In this document: in pieces, positions 45,640 through 58,140 of the stretch
Layout: the number at the start of each line of letters is the position of its first letter
Position numbering within the stretch: position 1 is the first letter of the stretch
DNA from: Gnetum montanum
Taxonomy: Eukaryota > Streptophyta > Gnetopsida > Gnetales > Gnetaceae
Assembly (NCBI GenBank): GCA_015680685.1
Contig: MNCI01020094.1
Location: 788,574-852,573 of the forward strand
Length of the DNA stretch: 64,000 nucleotides
Direction of reading: 5' to 3'
The notes under the pieces: model-generated
Told to the model about the DNA's origin: nothing
The model's input: only the letters and a program-made list of their open reading frames with translations
Databases searched by the model: none
Position numbers and translations under genes: made by a program

Positions 45640-47510
45640 ACAAGGGTCACGAGGGAACGATAGGGGGTTGCATGTCGAGGTGTTTTGGCACCCGGATCAC
45701 AAAGGGAGTGGGTTGATTTTCTGATGGTGTGGTTGTCATTGCAACAGAAGGAGATGCACAGATGATGAATGGCTTTTGTGATGTGGGGGATGCACCTATG
45801 ATGAAAGGGGTTTGAGGAGGCATTGGGATAGATGTAGTTTCAGAAGGCCTATGAATTACGAAAGGTTTTTGGAGGACTCCTTGTCCATTCTCCACATGGA
45901 TAGTGTTAATCACATATGGTGCATCATTAGTATTGAGAGGATCCTTGTAGAGCCCCATGGGTTGGTTTTGGGGCTTTACTGGGTTTGCCTCATCAAATAC
46001 TATTTCACCCCTATCAATAATGCACTATATATCTTTTTTTAAGGTGAAATAGTAGTTAGTTATGTGCCCACACCATTGGTCATATTCGCAAAACCTATCC
46101 AAGCTATAGCCTCTTAAAATAGGGGGCTCATTGGCTGTTGCTAAAGCTGGGTTTTTAGCCAACTCATAGAATCGATCAGGTTTTTGGGATGTCGCAGGGG
46201 AAATTTTTTTGTGTTGAATTAATCTAGCCTTTAGAAGTTGATCTAATAAGTGTGAAGGCTTCATAGGAAAAGGTGTGTATTGAGTAGGATCTTTTCGTTC
46301 AAATGTATGAGTGGGACCCGTGTTTGTGATTTTTGTTGAGGAAGATTAAGGTGTAGGCATAGATGTGTTTCTTTCATGGCTAGTTGGAGTAGTGGGTTGT
46401 TTTCCTCTATATCCTAAATTTTTTGGTTGGGCCGTCTCGGCCACCGCTGCTATCTTCATTTTGGATTTATCCTTATCTTTCTTCATATGTTGCCTCTTAA
46501 AGGCTAAGTAAACCAGGTCATTACTTGATTGAGTCACCTCTTCTATGTTCTTGATTTGTGAGAATTCTTAACTCAAAGTACGAGCACTAAAATAATAAAG
46601 TTTTGATTTAATGAAGTCATTCATAGTAGCTTTAAGAATGGTAAGCAAGTATGTCTCAGGTATGGGCTCGTGAAGTTCATTTAGGGCTGCACTCCACCTT
46701 TGGATAAATTTTTGTACTGGCTCTAACGACACTTGTTTAATTTGAATCAGACCATCTAGTGTGGCTTCAGGATTTAAATTGTATTTAAAATAGGTAATGA
46801 ACTGATGTAACAAATCCTCCAAAGAGGATATGGAGTTATGGGGTAAAGCTCAGTACTAGTCTAAGGCTCTTCCTATTAGGGACATAGCAAATATATGTAG
46901 AATTTCATGAGGCCAAGCTTGAAGCAATAGAAACTCTAGTCAAAATGTTACCATATGGGAATTTTAATCTCCCTCTCCATTGTACTTGGTTAGTTGAGGT
47001 AATGAGATTCCCTTTGGCAAGGTTAATGGTGGAACTGAAGGGTGGATTGGATCATCTTGATAGAAGTCCAGCACCTTAACTTCCTCAGTGTTTGCAGTTT
47101 TAAGGTGCTTTAACTCCTTAGTTAATGAGTGCATCATTTTTTTTGTGTTTGCCACTCTTGGGCAATAGGCAGACCAGTGGGTTGAGTGGATTTCGATTGA
47201 TAGTAATTCAACTATTGCATTGTTTGTGGATACAGAGGCTATTGGATTGTTAGTTGTTGTGGTGGAGCAACATTCAGAGATGGGATTGTAGGATGTGGTA
47301 TGCTGCAATGAGTGGGTTGGTGTTGCTGTACATCTAGTGAAACCTACTGCCCAGCCAAAGGTTGTGAGGTGACACCCTGAACATGTTGGACTAAAGTAAT
47401 CAGATATGCTCCATGGGTTTGTACTTGTGGTATGTAGTGGGTGGACATGGAAGCTGGTATAACTGATGGCATCCCAATTACTTGAGGTCAGAAAATTGAT
47501 CATGCATTAG
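45640..47510 (-). pseudogene. gag (element C)
   Basis: N-terminal part 46964-47503, ending LPQLTKYNGEGD, the start of the capsid block. 46568-46822 continues the capsid (DLLHQFITYFKYNL, FIQRWSAALNEL). Then comes a basic linker (46346-46537). 46025-46264 has CEYDQWCGH, a relic of the C-YH-GH-C knuckle of Tat/Ogre gag whose last Cys has become Tyr. 45647-45958 has a repeated PFVI motif before the protease. Frames are separated by stops. Gag packages the element RNA. Confidence 0.82.
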
Positions 47511-48156
47511 TTTAAGGAGGAGGTTGTTGGGACTGTACTTGCAGAGATATGATGGAGATGGACGTATCAAATTGAATGTTGGGCCTATAAAAGGTGGGAA
47601 TGGAAGTGGGTACTTCCTGTAGAGAAGCCAGTGCTCAAGTGTTCGTGAATAAAGGAGGAAGTATGGTCTCTTCTAGGAAAGGTTTGAATGATGGGTTTGT
47701 ATGGGCATGAGGACTGATGGTATGGTATGAATCTCGATGCTCAGATTAGGCCACAAAGTCATCTTCCTCATCTTCACTCTGAGGATCTATCAAAGGTGGC
47801 TATGAACTTTGATTCTTCATCATGAGAAGCTGAGATATGAGTAGATGATGGGGCTCAGAAAGGGGGATTATATCAAATGTTGAGGGAGTGAACTCATAGC
47901 TAGCTTGCTCATGCTTAGCTTACTCATGCTCAAATGTTGAGTAAGCTAAGCATGAGCAAGCTAGCTTCTCAAGCCATCTTGATCAAGCTGGCATGAGCAA
48001 GCTGGGTGTGTGCCAAGATGCAGGTTGGAAGTGGTGAGAATTTGAAGGGTTGTATGCTTGATTAATTTAGTGTGAGCAAACTAGGGTGAGCGCCTGGTCT
48101 ACACGATGTTTAAGGTAGCGTGATCAACATTTTGATAGGACTGGTAAACAAGTCAA
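47511..48156 (-). other. 5' leader of element C
   Basis: Between the primer site and gag. No conserved protein. It holds a perfect 29-bp-arm hairpin (47898-47966) and several CATGAGCAAGCT repeats up to 48090. Confidence 0.6.
47898..47966. repeat. perfect inverted repeat, 29-bp arms, 11-base loop
   Basis: Arms 47898-47926 and 47938-47966 are exact reverse complements. The loop is TGCTCAAATGT. It lies in the leader of element C, where RNA structure for packaging or dimerisation would be expected. Perfect arms in a decayed element are notable. Confidence 0.92.
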
Positions 48157-48174
48157 ACCCTTCTTCTAGCATCA
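48157..48174 (-). promoter_or_regulatory. candidate primer-binding site, element C
   Basis: Minus strand TGATGCTAGAAGAAGGGT, six bases inside the 5' LTR end. The position fits a primer site and the start resembles TGG, but I could not match it confidently to a tRNA. Confidence 0.35.
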
Positions 48175-48180
48175 ATTTTT

Positions 48181-49845
48181 TATACTAACTGAAATCATCG
48201 GCGTAAGGTTGGAAGGGAAAAACAAACACCAAAAGATCTTTGGATAGGCACAACTGACCCTACCTTCATGTGAGGGCAAGCTGGAAAAGAAAATAAAGGC
48301 AGAGTGCCTTGGATGGTCTGCATGCAAATCAAACAAAGAATTCCTCAAACGTAAGCTATAGCTTGCACTAGGGTTATCGTAATTGATGTACAAAATGTAA
48401 ACAGTGACGCATAAAATGAAAACAAAGCGTATATAGAATAGTATTATAAATAAAGCGTAAATTGAATTTAAAATAGAGTAAACAATATAATGGAAGGAAA
48501 AAATGAACTGTATTGTATTGCTTAGAATGAATGTGCACCGGTCAAAGCATAGCTGCGTGTGTGGATGGGAAGTCAAGTGCTAAGCCTTGGGGTGAAATGC
48601 TTGCAGGTGCTTGGATGCTAGAAGTCAGGTGCACCCAAGCATCCAAAAGTTTCTAGTCAGTATTTCCTAAGGCATCCACATTCAAAATTGTCCACCTCAT
48701 TTATGTGAATGGACAAGGTATTTATAAGGTTTTTCTAGGCTTGGGCATAGAATTCATGGATAGAATCAATGGCTAAGAGATGAGAGGAAAATGGATCATG
48801 TGACACGTGTTTGATGGATAGTTGTGTGTGAGTTGGACGTGCATGGGTGGGCTACGTTTTTGATTAGATGCACTGTATCTTATAACACGTGTTGGCTTAT
48901 GCAAGCTAGCTTACGCCCATAGAAGCACATACAATTTGGAGCATAAGAGCTTGAAAAGCTCACAAATGGACATAATTTACAAAAATGGTAGTGTACAACA
49001 AGAAAAATTGACTCCACCTCACTTGGAACTTTTCGATTTGTGAATTGACTACTGGAGGATGTCAATTTGAGTGGTTTTTTCACTATTTGAGGAATCTCTA
49101 TTTTACCAGAGCTTCTATCATGAGTTGATTTTGTCTTGGTGTGTCCTCAGCTTGTGTTTGGTGTGCTTTTGACTAGGTTTGATCAGTGCTCACGCTAAAC
49201 TCATGTTGTACTCACGCTGCCAGCGTGGCCTCAGCATGACCTCATGAAAATGAAATATTTCACACCAATTTTTGATCTCTGAAGCTTGTTTCTTTAGTAT
49301 AAAAATTGTATAACTATGGTTGACTTTAATTTTAGCTTGGATGTGCCTTGTTTTAAACCACTTTTGGTAGCTCACATTGGACTCATGATGCCAGCATCAT
49401 CTACAAAAACTTGTAATTTTGGACCTGAAATCGAGGATTCTAGAGGATGGGACTTGAAGTTGTCAATAATAAACCCTGAGGATAACTTTCACCTTTGAAT
49501 TAAAACCATTTAGACTCATTTTTGAGGCTCTTAGAGTTGGTCACGCTGGACTCACGCTTTCAGCATGACCTCAACATGACCACAGCATGAGTGAGAAAAT
49601 TTGAACTCTTAAATGCTGAAACTTGAAGTGGACAATAGTGACCCTTCAGGATGACTTGCACCATCATATTTGGACCATCTTTGACTTGATCTTGAAGTCG
49701 TTGGAGTTGTTCACACTGAGGGCAAGCTAGCTTGACAAGCCGAGCATGAGTTACATGCCTTAGTTAAATTTTTGCCTCCCAAAATTTCAAGAGGCTTTGA
49801 TTTATTCTTATTTCAAAGTGTTAGGCTGAAATTACTGGTGTTTCA
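48181..49845 (-). repeat. 5' LTR of element C (about 1.67 kb)
   Basis: Pairs with 31092-32819. On the plus strand it starts TATACTAAC and ends GTGTTTCA, followed by the GTACC duplication and element B gag. The internal repeats of about 190 bp are present. A deletion relative to the other LTR lies near 49330 and 49410. Confidence 0.82.
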
Positions 49846-49850
49846 GTACC
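49846..49850. repeat. target site duplication of element C, right copy
   Basis: GTACC, partner of GGACC at 31087-31091. Confidence 0.65.
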
Positions 49851-51870
49851 CATATGGATCTACTTGCCTATAAGGGTACTATTGCCTCACCGGTGGCATC
49901 CCCCATGACTGAGGGTGCTATCACTGATGATACTGCTCATATGATTATGGTGGAGTTCCACTTGGATAGTAAGCTTATTGTTGATGGAATTTCTTAGGAT
50001 TTTTTTAAGGATAAGGTAATATTTTGGGTTCTTTCCTTCTTGCCAACCCAAGATTCAGAGTGTACACCCTTGATTCGTACAAGTGTGACATAATAGGGAA
50101 ACATCCCTTAGGATGTTCATATTAGCAAATGTCACATCCACCACCATCATCTAATTTTGACTCCACAACCTCTTCTATTATAGCAAATTTTCCCTTACCC
50201 CTTTGGTAGGCATGTTTAGCTTCCTTTCTTATCCTGTAATCATGCTCACTACCTTGCTCTTTGGATTCCTCTGTAATTTTCAAAGTAGCTTGGAATTTTT
50301 CATCTAAAGATTCCTACATCTTGTCCACCTTGGCCAACATTTCAAAAATAAATTTTTGAATTGGCAATTTTTTTCATTGCATCACTTCATTAAGTGGTTC
50401 CTCACCCTCACTATCATAGAATTATACATCATTTTTTCTTATGGAAGGATCTTGGTTATATTCTTTAGCACTTTCTTGTTTCCTCAATTCACCTTCTTCT
50501 TTTGCAACCTATTAAATCAACCTTAGAATTTGATGGGCTTTATGTTTTGATAGTTTCCCTTGGGCATAGACCCTAAGGGTTATCCTTGTTTCTAATTGGA
50601 GCTCATCTATGATATGGCAAAGCTGCTCTTGTTGAGAATAATCATGACTAGGACATATGTGCAAAAGGGAATAACACCAACCTAGAGCTACATCTAAGAG
50701 TTCATGTGTTCTTTGTCATTAGCCTTGGATTGTTTCCCTCAAATTATACACTCAAGAGTACATATGATATTTTTCATTAAACATCTTAGTCATTGTACTT
50801 CATCTATGAATTAATTCAGGCTCCAAAGTGTGGTACCAACTTTATACTTCCTTTCTGAGTGTCATGGGAAATAGCTTAAGTTTTTGGCATTCATTTTTAA
50901 TGTTTTTTAGGACATAGGTATCGTAAAAGGCTTAAAGATGGGTCTATAGATCTGAGTTATATCCCCCCTCAAATATGGGAATATTTTTTATATCCAACCT
51001 TTGATTCTACTATCTTTCACATGTCTAGTTAGAATTATAATTTCCTCTATGATGTTTATCATGCTTCAAGTTATCAATAAAGGTTCATCATCATCTAATT
51101 TTGATGACACCTATGATGTCCTCTGTTATTGCTTCATTTATGGCAAGGCCTTCGATCATTGTCTCGTCATTCACCTTCATCATGATTTCATCCTCCATAG
51201 TTTTGATCAAATTTAAAGGAGGAAGAATATGTAGATGAATAGGAAAAAGAGAAAGGAGGACTACCACCATGATGATGTCTACCACCTTCTCTCCACTTGT
51301 CATGACCATGATCATCAAATTGATTATCATCATGATGCTTACTCAAGACACTGCCTTGACTCCCACTCTTGCCTAAACCAGGATTGTTGATAGTAGATTT
51401 TAAATTCAGGTTCAAGCCCCCTTCAGTAGAGTCAAGGGGTGGAAAATCTTCATGTTGAGAACCCCCAGAGGAAGGAACCTCATTGTCTTTTTGGTTCAAT
51501 TAGAATAAGGGGTCAGTGAACTATTCCCCCTTCATAGTTTCATGGCACTTCTCTTGATGCCAATCTCTTTTGTGTTGTGTTTCAATGGGACAATAGTCTC
51601 GATAGTCATGGTCCTACATAATGTATTCTTTGTGAAGATCCTAGATGCCCAACCTCTTAAGAGTTTGGAACAACATCCCAGGAATAGATCATTTGGCTAG
51701 CAACATGATGTTTCCCTCAATGTCTCTCCACCATAGTTGTTCATCCTAATATAGGATGAAGGTGAAATCAAGTACAAAATTATTTGGATGAGTGTACACC
51801 ATTTTGAATTCTTGGGGCACTAGCAGTTTTGATTCATCATGCCTATGAGAAGAAGACATTTTGGATTAGA
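49851..51870 (-). pseudogene. gag, N-terminal and central part (element B), right of the C insertion
   Basis: The N-terminal, Asp/His/Ser-rich region survives as ORF 51188-51499 (FPPLDSTEGGLN, HDDNQFDDHGHDKW). Capsid remnants lie at about 50560-51010, the knuckle region at about 50090-50170, and the segment ends at the C insertion. It aligns module by module with 1240-3270 of element 1. Frames are broken. Confidence 0.75.
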
Positions 51871-52000
51871 AGAAAAATTCAGTATGCTTTTAATTATGAT
51901 TACTATTTTTTATTTTTTGAATGATTGCAACTTTAGGTTCATTCCAACAATCCTAAATAATTTTCACTAAGTCCTAGATAGTGCGTGATCAAACTACAAA

Positions 52001-52018
52001 TCCTCAGCAATGATGCCA
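52001..52018 (-). promoter_or_regulatory. primer-binding site, element B
   Basis: Minus strand TGGCATCATTGCTGAGGA, one base from the LTR at 52020. It matches the tRNA-Asp complement at 13 of 18 bases. Confidence 0.75.
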
Positions 52019-52019
52019 A

Positions 52020-52896
52020 TGATGAGCAATGAGTAGACCCGATGCCAACCATACAAATCACTAACTGTTTACGTGTGATCTGGTCAAATCTCATGAACTT
52101 ATAGCCTTCTAAGTACACTATTCTCTAGGAGGTAAAACTGACCATCGCAACTGTTGTCTTTCCAATTACACTTGTGAAATGCAAAGGTATGGTTAAGTGT
52201 AATTGAGACATATGAATTTTTATCATTTTTGTGATTTATGTTTTAATTTGCATAAAAATAAATAAAAAGTAATCATATATTCAATTGCTAATCTACTCTA
52301 AGTAACCAACATTTAATGAATCCTAACATAATCATGTATTCCCACTTGTAGTACACATCCTAAACATGTTTAACACTACTAGGTTACTAAACATTAAGTG
52401 TTACTAGGATTACCAAGCATCAAGCATATGCTCAAAGTGGTCATAGTTATGTGCTTAATTAATTGCTATTTAATTTAGTGTAGTCTAACTTAATTAATTA
52501 CTTAATTACTTAAAACATTAAAAGAAATTACTTAAAATATTAAATGCATAAAGAAAATAATTAATCTATTTCAAAGTATTGCAAGGTTTATTAGAAAGCT
52601 CATCTTTATTTCTACACATACTATCATGATCATGTACAATAATGTTCAAATAAAGATTCGTACACTCTTTGACTTCTATTGTAGGCACTTAGAAAATATT
52701 CTAACTTTAAAGTGGAAGAACTACTAGAGCCTCACTACAACTATGAGACTTGTTGCTATAAATGCAACTGGTGAGCATGTATTTATAGGTGAAAATAGGC
52801 ACTATGTTGATGGCGTCACATCAATGAATCAAATCATGTGTCAACATGGTCAAGTCAATGTGCTTGCATCAATGTAACCCTTGGCACGACTCATCA
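52020..52896 (-). repeat. 5' LTR of element B (877 bp)
   Basis: On the plus strand TGATGAGC to CTCATCA, with TATAAATA on the minus strand at 52780-52787. To its right the sequence ACCTCTAATATGAAAACTTG resembles the polypurine side of other 3' LTRs, which is unexpected for a 5' LTR. Confidence 0.82.
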
Positions 52897-54155
52897 ACCT
52901 CTAATATGAAAACTTGGTAATGTTGACCATAAGGAGGCCTAGGATAGAACTAGAGAAGTAGATGACTAGCTTTTACCTCCTTTATGAGGTAGAGTTCAAG
53001 ATCCATAAGAAGATGAAAGAAAATTTGAAAGTGGCCAATGTAGAGGTTGAATTTGTTAATAGTAAATTCACTGATCAAAGATCTATTTTTGAGAGCCTAA
53101 CCAAGAGAATAAGTGACTTCAAGGAGCCATAGAACTTTATCTATATTTTTGAAATTGAATTTAAGAAATTTGTAGCCTAGTTTGTTAACATGAAGGATAT
53201 GTTTCCAACACTACTGTGGCCATGGAATATTCCAATACTAACACATCTAGGTGAAGCAACCTAAATTGTTCATGATCCACATGGAAAAGAGGAAAAGACA
53301 AAGGCACTTCTAAATGTCATTTAGTTTTCAATAGCAGCAAGACAACTAAGACCTCTAGTAGCATCGAGATGTGATGAAGGACCTTCTGTTCCACAAGAGC
53401 CTCCACCACCATGCATCATGTGAAGACATAATCCTATTTCCATCCATTTAACATAAACCTTTCATTTTTATTTAAGTGTTCTCATTCTTTATAAATTACA
53501 CCAATTTTTCAATCTATATTGCATGACACTCAATAATTAGTCAGTCAATTATTTAGTTAGTTAGTTGGTCCCATACATTCCCAAATTTTGTAAGAAACTT
53601 GATTTCATATTTGTTCCCCTGTGAATGAATATTTAGTTAGTCATGTTGGTATAATGAAATGTCAAGTAAGGAAATTACATCAAAGTAGCCCCATTGATGC
53701 ATCCATGTCGATCCATCCTCATTTATGCATCTCAAGATACATTGGTGCATGTGTGTTGATGTGAATCCATTCATTAACTATATAAGTGTGCACACTAGCT
53801 ACATATATGATATCATGTTGATCTATATCTTAGCCAAGCTCTTACATTTTCTTACTATAAAACTTAGTGAACTTTTTCCTATGAGTGCCTATAGCATGGA
53901 TTGAATTATTTTTATAAGATTTTATTTGAGTGCAATATGTATCTAGATATAGTTGGATGAATGGTAATAGAATTATGATTTGTTTCCTTTATTGCAGCAC
54001 TTAAATTATTTCAACTTCATTTTCTAGTGTTTTACTTTAAATATAATTTACTTTCTTATTGTGAATATTTAATATTATAATTCATAATTAACATGAGTAC
54101 AACTACTTCAAGAATAATATATTAATGCTTGGAAATCCTAGTACTTGATACTTGG
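52897..54155 (+). mobile_element. remnant H: 3' ORF and partial LTR of an Athila-like element
   Basis: Plus strand. 52935-53430 matches, as reverse complement, the coiled-coil part and end of the 3' ORF of B (22350-22850), including a stretch like CAAAGATCTATTTTTGAGAG. From about 53645 an LTR of the B type runs to 54155, where element E cuts it. A TATA-like box (ACTATATAAG) is near 53775. Confidence 0.7.
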
Positions 54156-55075
54156 TGATGAGTAGTGAGTACCCCTACACCCATCCATATGAATCACTAA
54201 GTGTTTATGCATGATCTGGTCAAATTTTGTGGACTCTATGTCTTTCAGTACATTAATCTCTAGGAAGTGAACTTGCCCTAATAGTCATTTGTTGTCTTCC
54301 CAATTACATTTTTGATATGCAATGGTATGGTTAAGTGAAATGAAGGCATATGATTTTTATTATTTTTATGTTTTATGTGTTGGGTGCTTAAGACAGAGGA
54401 TAAAAGGAATGAAGTAATTTAATTGCTAATTTAATCTAGCTAGCTACACCTAACTAATCCTAACATAACCATCCGGTCCCACTTGCCATACACATCTTGA
54501 ACATGTATAATGTTGTTAGGTTACCAAATGTTAAGTGTTACTAAGATTACCAAGCACCATGTGCATGTTCAAAGTGGTTGTACTTATGTGATTAATTAAT
54601 CACTACTTAATATAGCTTAATTTAGCTTAGTTTAGCCTAATTAATTATGTAATTACTTAATGCATTAACGAAAATTGTATAAAAATTTGAATGTGTAAAT
54701 AAATGATTAATCTATTTCTAAGTGCTACAAGGTTTATCAAAAGGCTTGTATTTATTTCCATTTACACTGATGTGCTTAGGTACATTGATGCTCAAATAAG
54801 GATCCATACACTTTCTGACTCCTACTATGGGCATTCAGAAAACTATTCTAATTCTCAAAGGACAAAAATGCAAGAGCTCCACTACAACTATGACGAGACT
54901 TTTATAAACACGGTGAGTGAGCACGTATTAATAGCTTTTATTGTGAATCTACATTGATGGGGCCCCATAAACATAGCAAACACTACATCAACGTGGCCCC
55001 ATCGATGGAGCAAAAATGCATTGATGGGGTTGCATTAATGGAGGTTCATTGACATGACACTTTGATGCTTCATCA
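54156..55075 (-). repeat. 3' LTR of element E (920 bp)
   Basis: On the plus strand TGATGAGTAG to CTTCATCA, aligned with the B LTRs and followed by TACCCCCAC, the polypurine tract complement. Confidence 0.85.
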
Positions 55076-55084
55076 TACCCCCAC
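55076..55084 (-). promoter_or_regulatory. polypurine tract, element E
   Basis: Minus strand GTGGGGGTA abutting the LTR. It is the best preserved tract of this group in the window. Confidence 0.8.
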
Positions 55085-55299
55085 AACTAAATGAAAACTC
55101 ATCATCAAATTTTTATACAAAATTAGAAAGGTATGGGATTATTGACTAACACTTGACATAAATAAACTAAGTGCCTAAGTGTATAGATTAACATCATTAC
55201 AAAATTTGTGGTGTTCATGAGAAAAATTGAATACCATGATATGACTACTCAAACTAGATGGGACATCCTCTGTTGACATGACAATTGTTGAGAAGATCA

Positions 55300-58140
55300 A
55301 ACAATCCCAGGTAGTGGAGGTTCTTGAGGCTCTAAAGGACCTTCACTAGCTTTGGGTGCATGTGATGGTTGAGGAGGTTGTGTTTGTTCTATTGTGGTTG
55401 CTACCTCCAATAGAAGGCAAAATGCATTTAGTAATGCCTTCATCTTCTCCTCCTTGCTCTAGGGATCATTCATAGCTCACGTAGCATCACCAATGTGGGC
55501 TAGAATAGGGATATCCCATAGATAGGACATTAATGGGAATAGCTCCTTAATGTTGACGAACCAGGAAGCAAATTGTTTATGTTCAATATTGAACACCATG
55601 ACTATCTCTTATAGCTTATGGTAGTTATTCATTCGTTTGGCTAGGCTCTCGACAATGGATCTCTAATTAGTATATTTTCCCTTGAGAATCTTGAGTTTAG
55701 TGTTTGCCACTACAAGATTTTGCTTAGTGTCCTTGTGTTGCTTGTACTCAACCTTGTATAATAGGTATGAGTTGGTCACTTTCTTTTCTAGTTCTAATTG
55801 CAACCATCCAATAGTCAACATAGCTAGGTTTTCATATTGGAGGTTGGCAAGCTCCATATATTCTGTCATCTTATCTATTTTGAATACTTTCATGTGATTT
55901 CTTGCTTTATTGTATTAATCAATCCCATTAATGATGGGCTACCATAATTTACATCCTTGTTGGAATTGCTGGAGGGTATCATTCATCTTTTCCTTCAACA
56001 CTTGAATGTGTTTCTTATTTATTTCCTCTTTTAGGCTGGCCTAGTCTCTATAGCAATTTTTGAGTCTCTCAAATTTAAGAGCCTCTAATTTCTAGAAGGC
56101 TACTTCTATTGTAGTCTTTATGTGAAGCACAAAAACCTCCTCTATGAAGAGGTTTCTATTCTCAGCTTGCAATCGCCTTAAATCTATATTTTCTTTGGCT
56201 AGTTGCTCCTACTGTTGATGGATAAAACTAGTTAATTATTATTTATGTGCATCAACATTTTGTAGGTGATGATTTTCTACAATCAAATAAGCATTCTCTT
56301 AGTAGGTTAGATCTAAGGCCTTCTAAATTTTATTCTAGGTGGCCTTTTCCAAGGATCAGTAGAACACCACCATTTCCATAACATCCTCAACACCTTTCAA
56401 CCTGGTGTAAAGTTGTTCAAGAGCTTTATCTCTTGAGAAATGAAAGGTTATAAATTTGGGCTCTTGGTTTAATAACTTTCATAGCCAAGAATTCATTCAT
56501 CTCCTTGGCTATTTTGAGTTACCCTTATAGAATAATGTTCTTACCCCTTACCTCTAGTAGCTCTAACTAGGTTGTAGTTATACTATCTAGAGGATCAAAC
56601 ACATTTGGAAGCAATTTTCTAGTTCCAACTAGTCGGTCTAGCAATTTTTCATGTTGTGCTACACTTAATCTACTACTTATGATCCCTGCAGACATCTGCA
56701 CATCTTTAAGTGTAGTGATGTCTAGTACAGATGTTGTAAGTGCATTGAGTGTCTTGTCAATTCTGTTAGCAACCACCTCTACTATTATTTCTTACCCTTG
56801 GTGCTGCATCACTAGTACTATTTCCCCTTACCCTCCTCCAAGCACATCAAAAATGTTTTGATGTTTCTAGAAATCTCTGGGAGTTACTATTGTTCTGAGA
56901 GAGATACCATTACCTCTCTAACAGTAGGATTCAACCTTGTAGACAACTGCATTCATTGGGTAGCAAAAATGGATTCACCTTCCCCCATCAGGCTAAATAT
57001 TTGGGCAGCTCATTCAAGTGAGTCATCACAGGCTTAGACAATGATGGATCACCATCACTTGTGCATGCTTGTTGCTCTTCCTCGCTCAAGATCCATTCCC
57101 AAAACTTGTACAACCATTGAGATGTTGCAATGATGCCTGACACTATTTTCTAACTGGTAAGTGAAAGTGGTAGTTTTTGTTCCTCTTCTTGGATTATTTT
57201 TGTAGGAGTTTTTTCCTTCATCATCTCCATCCAATTAGTGGTCAGAGTGCATTAGACAACATCATTAGTGTAGCAGGCTATTCCTCCCTTTCGATATAGT
57301 TTTCTAATGAGGCATGGGTAGGGGAGTTCCTTCACTCCACATTCATTCTCCTTGAATCACTTCTCTATCTACAAATATATTAGCTATGGAAGGTTGACTA
57401 GGAATCTTTCACTCAGAGTGACATGCATAGGTAGAAAAGATAGTGATCTTGTTGGACCTCACTGTGGGATTTAGGTGAAAAGTTACAATCTTGTAATAGA
57501 TTCTTTCTACTACTATGAGTGCATTCCTTTTTGAGTGTTAAGATCCACCTTGTAAAGGATCATTAAACCCATTACTTTTTGATGGTAAGATCCACCTACA
57601 TTGAAATATCAATGAGATTCATCCCAATTTCAAGCAACCCAAGTGCCTCTGCAATGGCTTGCACTGAGTAGAACACTAAAATGTCCTTGATCTTGATTGT
57701 TGAAGTAGCCTACCTATTGCTCAAAAATAGGAACATCTCTCCCATGTACCACTCCCTGATGTAAGTGATATTTAGCCACATGGGAGATGCCTTTATTTGG
57801 TCCTATACCTCTTTAGGTGCTTGGTCCATGAAAGAGCCAAAGTTCAACTCTTGAAGCACTATTTTCTGGACCTCTATTGATCTAATTTGGTTTAGGCAAG
57901 CTTCTATGAAGGTCACCTTAAGGTTCACTTATTGAGCTAGTGCCTTGTCCTAGTGGCAATGTTTTGTTGCTACCACCTATTCTAGAATCTGACAAATAAA
58001 CTCCACTTTGGCCTCTTGCCTAAGAGGTCCCATAGCATGGGTTGTTCTTCCTGGGCCTATTCTTGGCCCCTTTCCATTCATGGCCATTTGTTCCTTAATT
58101 AAGACAGTCCTCCTTCCTATGTCTGTTTACCTTTTGGTGC
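55300..58140 (-). pseudogene. 3' ORF of unknown function (element E)
   Basis: Second minus-strand copy of the ORF at 22330-25130. Surviving pieces are 56567-56776 (VQMSAGIISSRLSVAQHEKLL), 55663-55893 (Lys/Leu-rich, probable coiled coil) and a block near 57700-57860 with LQELNFGSFMDQ and MWLNITY that parallels B. The C-terminal end near 55340 reads as a Pro-rich tail like that of B. No enzyme motif, signal peptide or clear membrane span is seen. Conservation of the order of blocks between B, E, G and H argues for a once-functional protein of the lineage. Confidence 0.65.

Larger units (their letters stand above)
31092..49845 (-). mobile_element. giant Tat/Ogre-like element C, about 18.8 kb
   Basis: Long direct LTRs at 31092-32819 and 48181-49845 flank, on the minus strand, primer site, gag, protease, about 6.5 kb carrying an antisense gene, RT with RNase H, a second archaeal-type RNase H, integrase, and a repeat-rich 3' region. 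Gag with a C-GH-type motif, dual RNase H, large size and a protease-RT gap are traits of the Tat clade, Ogre in particular (family knowledge). It inserted into gag of element B. The LTRs differ clearly and coding regions contain stops, so it is inactive. Confidence 0.88.
21156..52896 (-). mobile_element. Athila-like element B, split by giant element C
   Basis: Minus strand. 5' LTR 52020-52896, primer site, gag to 49846, then 18.8 kb of element C, then the gag remainder, protease, RT, RNase H, integrase, 3' ORF and a 3' LTR at 21156-22042. Without C it is about 13 kb. The LTRs are strongly diverged. The outer flanks (TAAAA at 21151-21155, ACCTC at 52897-52901) do not form a target duplication, and polypurine-like sequence follows 52896, so the two ends may come from recombination between copies. 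Confidence 0.75.

Noticed and set aside
53640-54155. Remnant H LTR as the partner LTR of element G
   Set aside because: It has the same type and orientation, but both are 3' LTRs following the 3' ORF, so they come from two different copies.
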